From an uncultured Chloracidobacterium sp. (lineage in GTDB: Bacteria; Acidobacteriota; Blastocatellia; Pyrinomonadales; Pyrinomonadaceae), in assembly GCA_937941715.1 (NCBI GenBank), contig CALDGX010000241.1, positions 1-15,075 on the forward strand: 15,075 bases of DNA. Reading direction: 5' to 3'. A model generated the notes under the pieces. It saw only the letters and a program-made list of their open reading frames with translations. It did not search any database and was not told the origin of the DNA. This document shows, piece after piece, positions 12,779-15,075 of this stretch (within the stretch, counting starts at the first letter, position 1; every line of letters starts with the position of its first letter). Both the position numbers and the translations under genes were made by a program.

Positions 12779-15075
12779 TTAGAAGTTGAGCTTCAAGCCA
12801 AATTGGAACTGTCTCGGATCAAATGCGGACGTCGAGTTGCTGAGGTACTTGCCGCCCTTTTTCTGGCCGACCGAATTGACGACCTGATAGAACGGGTTTG
12901 CCGCCGCTTCGTTAAAGCGGTTGAACAAGTTGAAGCCCTCGGCGATGAGATCCAGACTAAAGCGTTCCCCGATGCGTATCTTCTTGGTGAGACGTGCGTC
13001 AACCGAGAAGTAATTGCGGGTGATACCCATATTACGTCCCAAATTTCCGCTGAGCGGGAAGACGCCCTGGAAGCAGTTGGCGTCAACGCCGGTCGCACAA
13101 AGTGAGCCATCGGTCCTGACGGTCGGACGCTCGTTCGTGCTCTGGAAGTCGCCATTGTTGTCGCCCACGGCCAGAATGTTGAACGGACGGCCTGAACCAT
13201 ATTCGATGATCGGCGCAAACGAGAATCCGTGCATGAAACGCTTAATGGTGGATCCTGATTTCCAACTGTCCGGAGCACCGATTATGCCGCTGAAGACAAA
13301 ACGATGACGCTGATCAAACAGCGAATCCGAACGCTCCGCACGGAAGTTGTTGTTATCCTGCGGTTTCAAAAGCGTCTGGAGATCCGACGAATCGTCGATC
13401 GAGTGTGACCAGGTATACGTCGCAAAGAACTGAATATTGCTCGAAAAGCGCTTCTTCAGTTCGACGTTCAGTGCATTGTATGACGAATTACCATCAGAGA
13501 CCTGGGCATTGACGTCGGCATACGGATTGATCGGCCCGATGGAACGAAGCGTTCCGGCGAGCTGAGCATCAAGCACGGCCTTTGTAACTGCACCGCCGGT
13601 CACGGCAGCGGCAAAGAAGTAGTTCGGGCCGAGACGACGGAAGTAGTTAGCAACGATCGGGCTCACGATCCTGAGGCCGGTCGTGTTGTTGACCGCGATC
13701 AGGCCGGGAATGACGACCGTGTAAAGCGCGTTTGACGTCGTCGGCATTGAGAAGAACGCGGCTTCCGACAGATTCGACGGAGCACGTCCATTCGGTCCGC
13801 ACGGGCCGCCGCAAGCGACAGGATTATTTGCAGTATATCGGCGGAAGTTGTCCGTCATTGCCTGCAAATTGACCTGGTTAACGTCCTGCGGGTGAGCGAG
13901 GTGACGCGAATTGACCGTGATGTAGCTTACGGAAAGCGACATGTCCTTTCCGATCTGCTGTTCAACTGCAAGGTTGCCCTGCATCGCGTACGGATATTCA
14001 AAGTCCTTGGATACGTGAAGTGTGAACGGCAGGATCGGTCCGAAACCGGTAAAGTTGTTCGGGTTGAAACGCATGAAGCCCGGTTGATACTGAGCTGAGG
14101 CGGCAAGACCCGGTGTACAGTTGGTTCCGGGGGTCGCACCTGCAAAGTTACAGGGGATCAGCGTTCCGTGCATCACCTGGAATGCATTGAACAAGCCAAG
14201 CGGCGAGGGACCGCCGATCGGCAGAAGTGTCGCCTGCTGCTGCTGCGAACCGTCAGCGACGTTTGAGTTGAACGATACCACGAGCAGCGGGTGATCGTAG
14301 AACATACCGGCGGCACCGCGAATAACCGTCTTGCCGTTGCCTCTGACATCCCACGCAAACCCGAGTCGTGGTGCGATGTTGTTGCGGTCACGCGGGAATC
14401 CTTGTGTGATGTTCAGAGCATCCTGTGCCGTCTGGACATCCTGCTGCGACAGGGTAATGCCCGTCAGCGGATCGCGGAACGAGCTAGGTGCAAACTGATC
14501 GGTCAACTCGATGTCGTAGCGGACACCGTAATTGAAGGTAATGTGCCGGCTGACCTTCCAGGTGTCCTGGAAGAACATACCGATCGGCTTGTTCTTGATC
14601 GAGCTGTTCGGGTCACCAAAACCCTGGATGAACACGCTCGGGAAGCCTAGGCCGTAAGCCTGGATCGCGGTCAATGCCGGACCGGTACATCCTGTGATGA
14701 GTGAACTGCACGACTGCTGGCTGAAATTGAACAGTGCCGGGAAGTTAAGCTCAAAGCTTGCACGTCCGAGAATGTAATTCATATCAAATCCGAACTTGAA
14801 GATATGGTTCTTGGGGGCCCAAGTCATATTGTCGCGGACCTGATAGCGGTTTTCGCGTCGGGCAACGGGCGAGAACGGATTTGATCCGATAAAGCCGGTA
14901 CCTGCGATCTGAAGGGCAACGCTCGGAACCTGCGAGTCAAATTTGGCATCGCGGCGTCCGAAGTTGAAATAGAACTCGTTGATCAGATTCTTAGGAAGGA
15001 TGCTGGTAAGCGACGCGCCAAATGAAACGTCCTTGAGGTCCTGGATGCCGGTACGCGAATAGTCATTCTGTCCGA
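12779..15075 (-). CDS. Oar-like TonB-dependent outer-membrane receptor (C-terminal part; N-terminus beyond the right edge)
   Basis: The frame is open from the right edge to a TAA at 12779: 764 visible residues. The ATG at 14827 is internal, because the 82 codons before it stay in frame and read as barrel sequence (INEFYFNFGRRDAKFDSQ, FIGSNPFSPVARRENRYQ). The alternating strands, aromatic residues and motifs such as FFQDTWKVSRHITFNYGVRYD, NNIAPRLGFAWDVRGNGKTV, NVELKKRFSSNIQFFATYTWSHS and LDLIAEGFNLFNRFN are those of Oar-type receptors common in Acidobacteria. The chain ends FGLKLNF with a terminal Phe, the usual outer-membrane barrel insertion signal. Plug and N-terminal regulatory-like domains would lie beyond the edge. 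It probably takes up a large or scarce substrate, driven by TonB; the ligand is unknown. All eight visible cysteines come in four close pairs. A strong terminator follows. Confidence 0.93.
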   Translation of the reverse strand, partial: GQNDYSRTGIQDLKDVSFGASLTSILPKNLINEFYFNFGRRDAKFDSQVPSVALQIAGTGFIGSNPFSPVARRENRYQVRDNMTWAPKNHIFKFGFDMNYILGRASFELNFPALFNFSQQSCSSLITGCTGPALTAIQAYGLGFPSVFIQGFGDPNSSIKNKPIGMFFQDTWKVSRHITFNYGVRYDIELTDQFAPSSFRDPLTGITLSQQDVQTAQDALNITQGFPRDRNNIAPRLGFAWDVRGNGKTVIRGAAGMFYDHPLLVVSFNSNVADGSQQQQATLLPIGGPSPLGLFNAFQVMHGTLIPCNFAGATPGTNCTPGLAASAQYQPGFMRFNPNNFTGFGPILPFTLHVSKDFEYPYAMQGNLAVEQQIGKDMSLSVSYITVNSRHLAHPQDVNQVNLQAMTDNFRRYTANNPVACGGPCGPNGRAPSNLSEAAFFSMPTTSNALYTVVIPGLIAVNNTTGLRIVSPIVANYFRRLGPNYFFAAAVTGGAVTKAVLDAQLAGTLRSIGPINPYADVNAQVSDGNSSYNALNVELKKRFSSNIQFFATYTWSHSIDDSSDLQTLLKPQDNNNFRAERSDSLFDQRHRFVFSGIIGAPDSWKSGSTIKRFMHGFSFAPIIEYGSGRPFNILAVGDNNGDFQSTNERPTVRTDGSLCATGVDANCFQGVFPLSGNLGRNMGITRNYFSVDARLTKKIRIGERFSLDLIAEGFNLFNRFNEAAANPFYQVVNSVGQKKGGKYLSNSTSAFDPRQFQFGLKLNF

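Noticed and set aside
12779..14827. The TonB receptor as a complete 682-residue gene starting at 14827
   Set aside because: The frame stays open for 82 further codons to the window edge with clear barrel sequence, so that Met is internal.

Overview
The window looks like chromosomal DNA from a Gram-negative bacterium of moderate-to-high GC. It is most likely an acidobacterium of the Blastocatellia/Pyrinomonadales type. That placement is an inference from the Oar-like TonB-dependent receptor, the secreted SdrD-B-like surface protein and the general gene style; no rRNA or marker gene is present to confirm it. All genes are metabolic, transport or cell-surface genes. I saw no phage, insertion sequence, CRISPR array, tRNA or rRNA.

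Layout, left to right. (1) 1-1996, minus: N-terminal 665 codons of a large secreted protein with SdrD-B-like repeats flanking a beta-propeller-like region, running off the left edge and preceded by a good sigma70-type promoter (2114-2142) and a ~110-nt leader. (2) 2232-5379, minus: a compact acs-mtnB-msrA operon (acetyl-CoA synthetase, methylthioribulose-1-phosphate dehydratase, methionine sulfoxide reductase A) read from a TATAAT promoter in the divergent region. (3) 5651-8378, plus: xylG-xylH, the ATPase and permease of a xylose-type ABC importer, without a binding protein, followed by a strong hairpin. (4) 8648-10060, plus: a tyrosine phenol-lyase whose active-site residues match the classical enzyme at a constant offset. 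(5) 10063-12682, minus: queG, a small secreted protein of unknown function, and moaA, convergent with tpl and separated from it by two bases. (6) 12779-15075, minus: C-terminal 764 residues of an Oar-like TonB-dependent outer-membrane receptor, with a textbook terminator just after it.

The genes do not form one pathway. Groups 2 and 5 are housekeeping: acetate activation, methionine salvage and repair, tRNA queuosine, molybdenum cofactor. The receptor and the SdrB protein are envelope functions. The xylose transporter and tyrosine phenol-lyase are accessory catabolism. Clear Shine-Dalgarno sequences are visible only for mtnB and tpl; several other starts have little or none.

I found no convincing new multi-gene system. 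The best leads are a Tyr in place of a usually metal-binding His in MtnB, the unknown secreted protein between queG and moaA, the paired cysteines of the TonB receptor, the hairpin that contains both tpl and moaA stop codons, and the leader of the SdrB surface protein.
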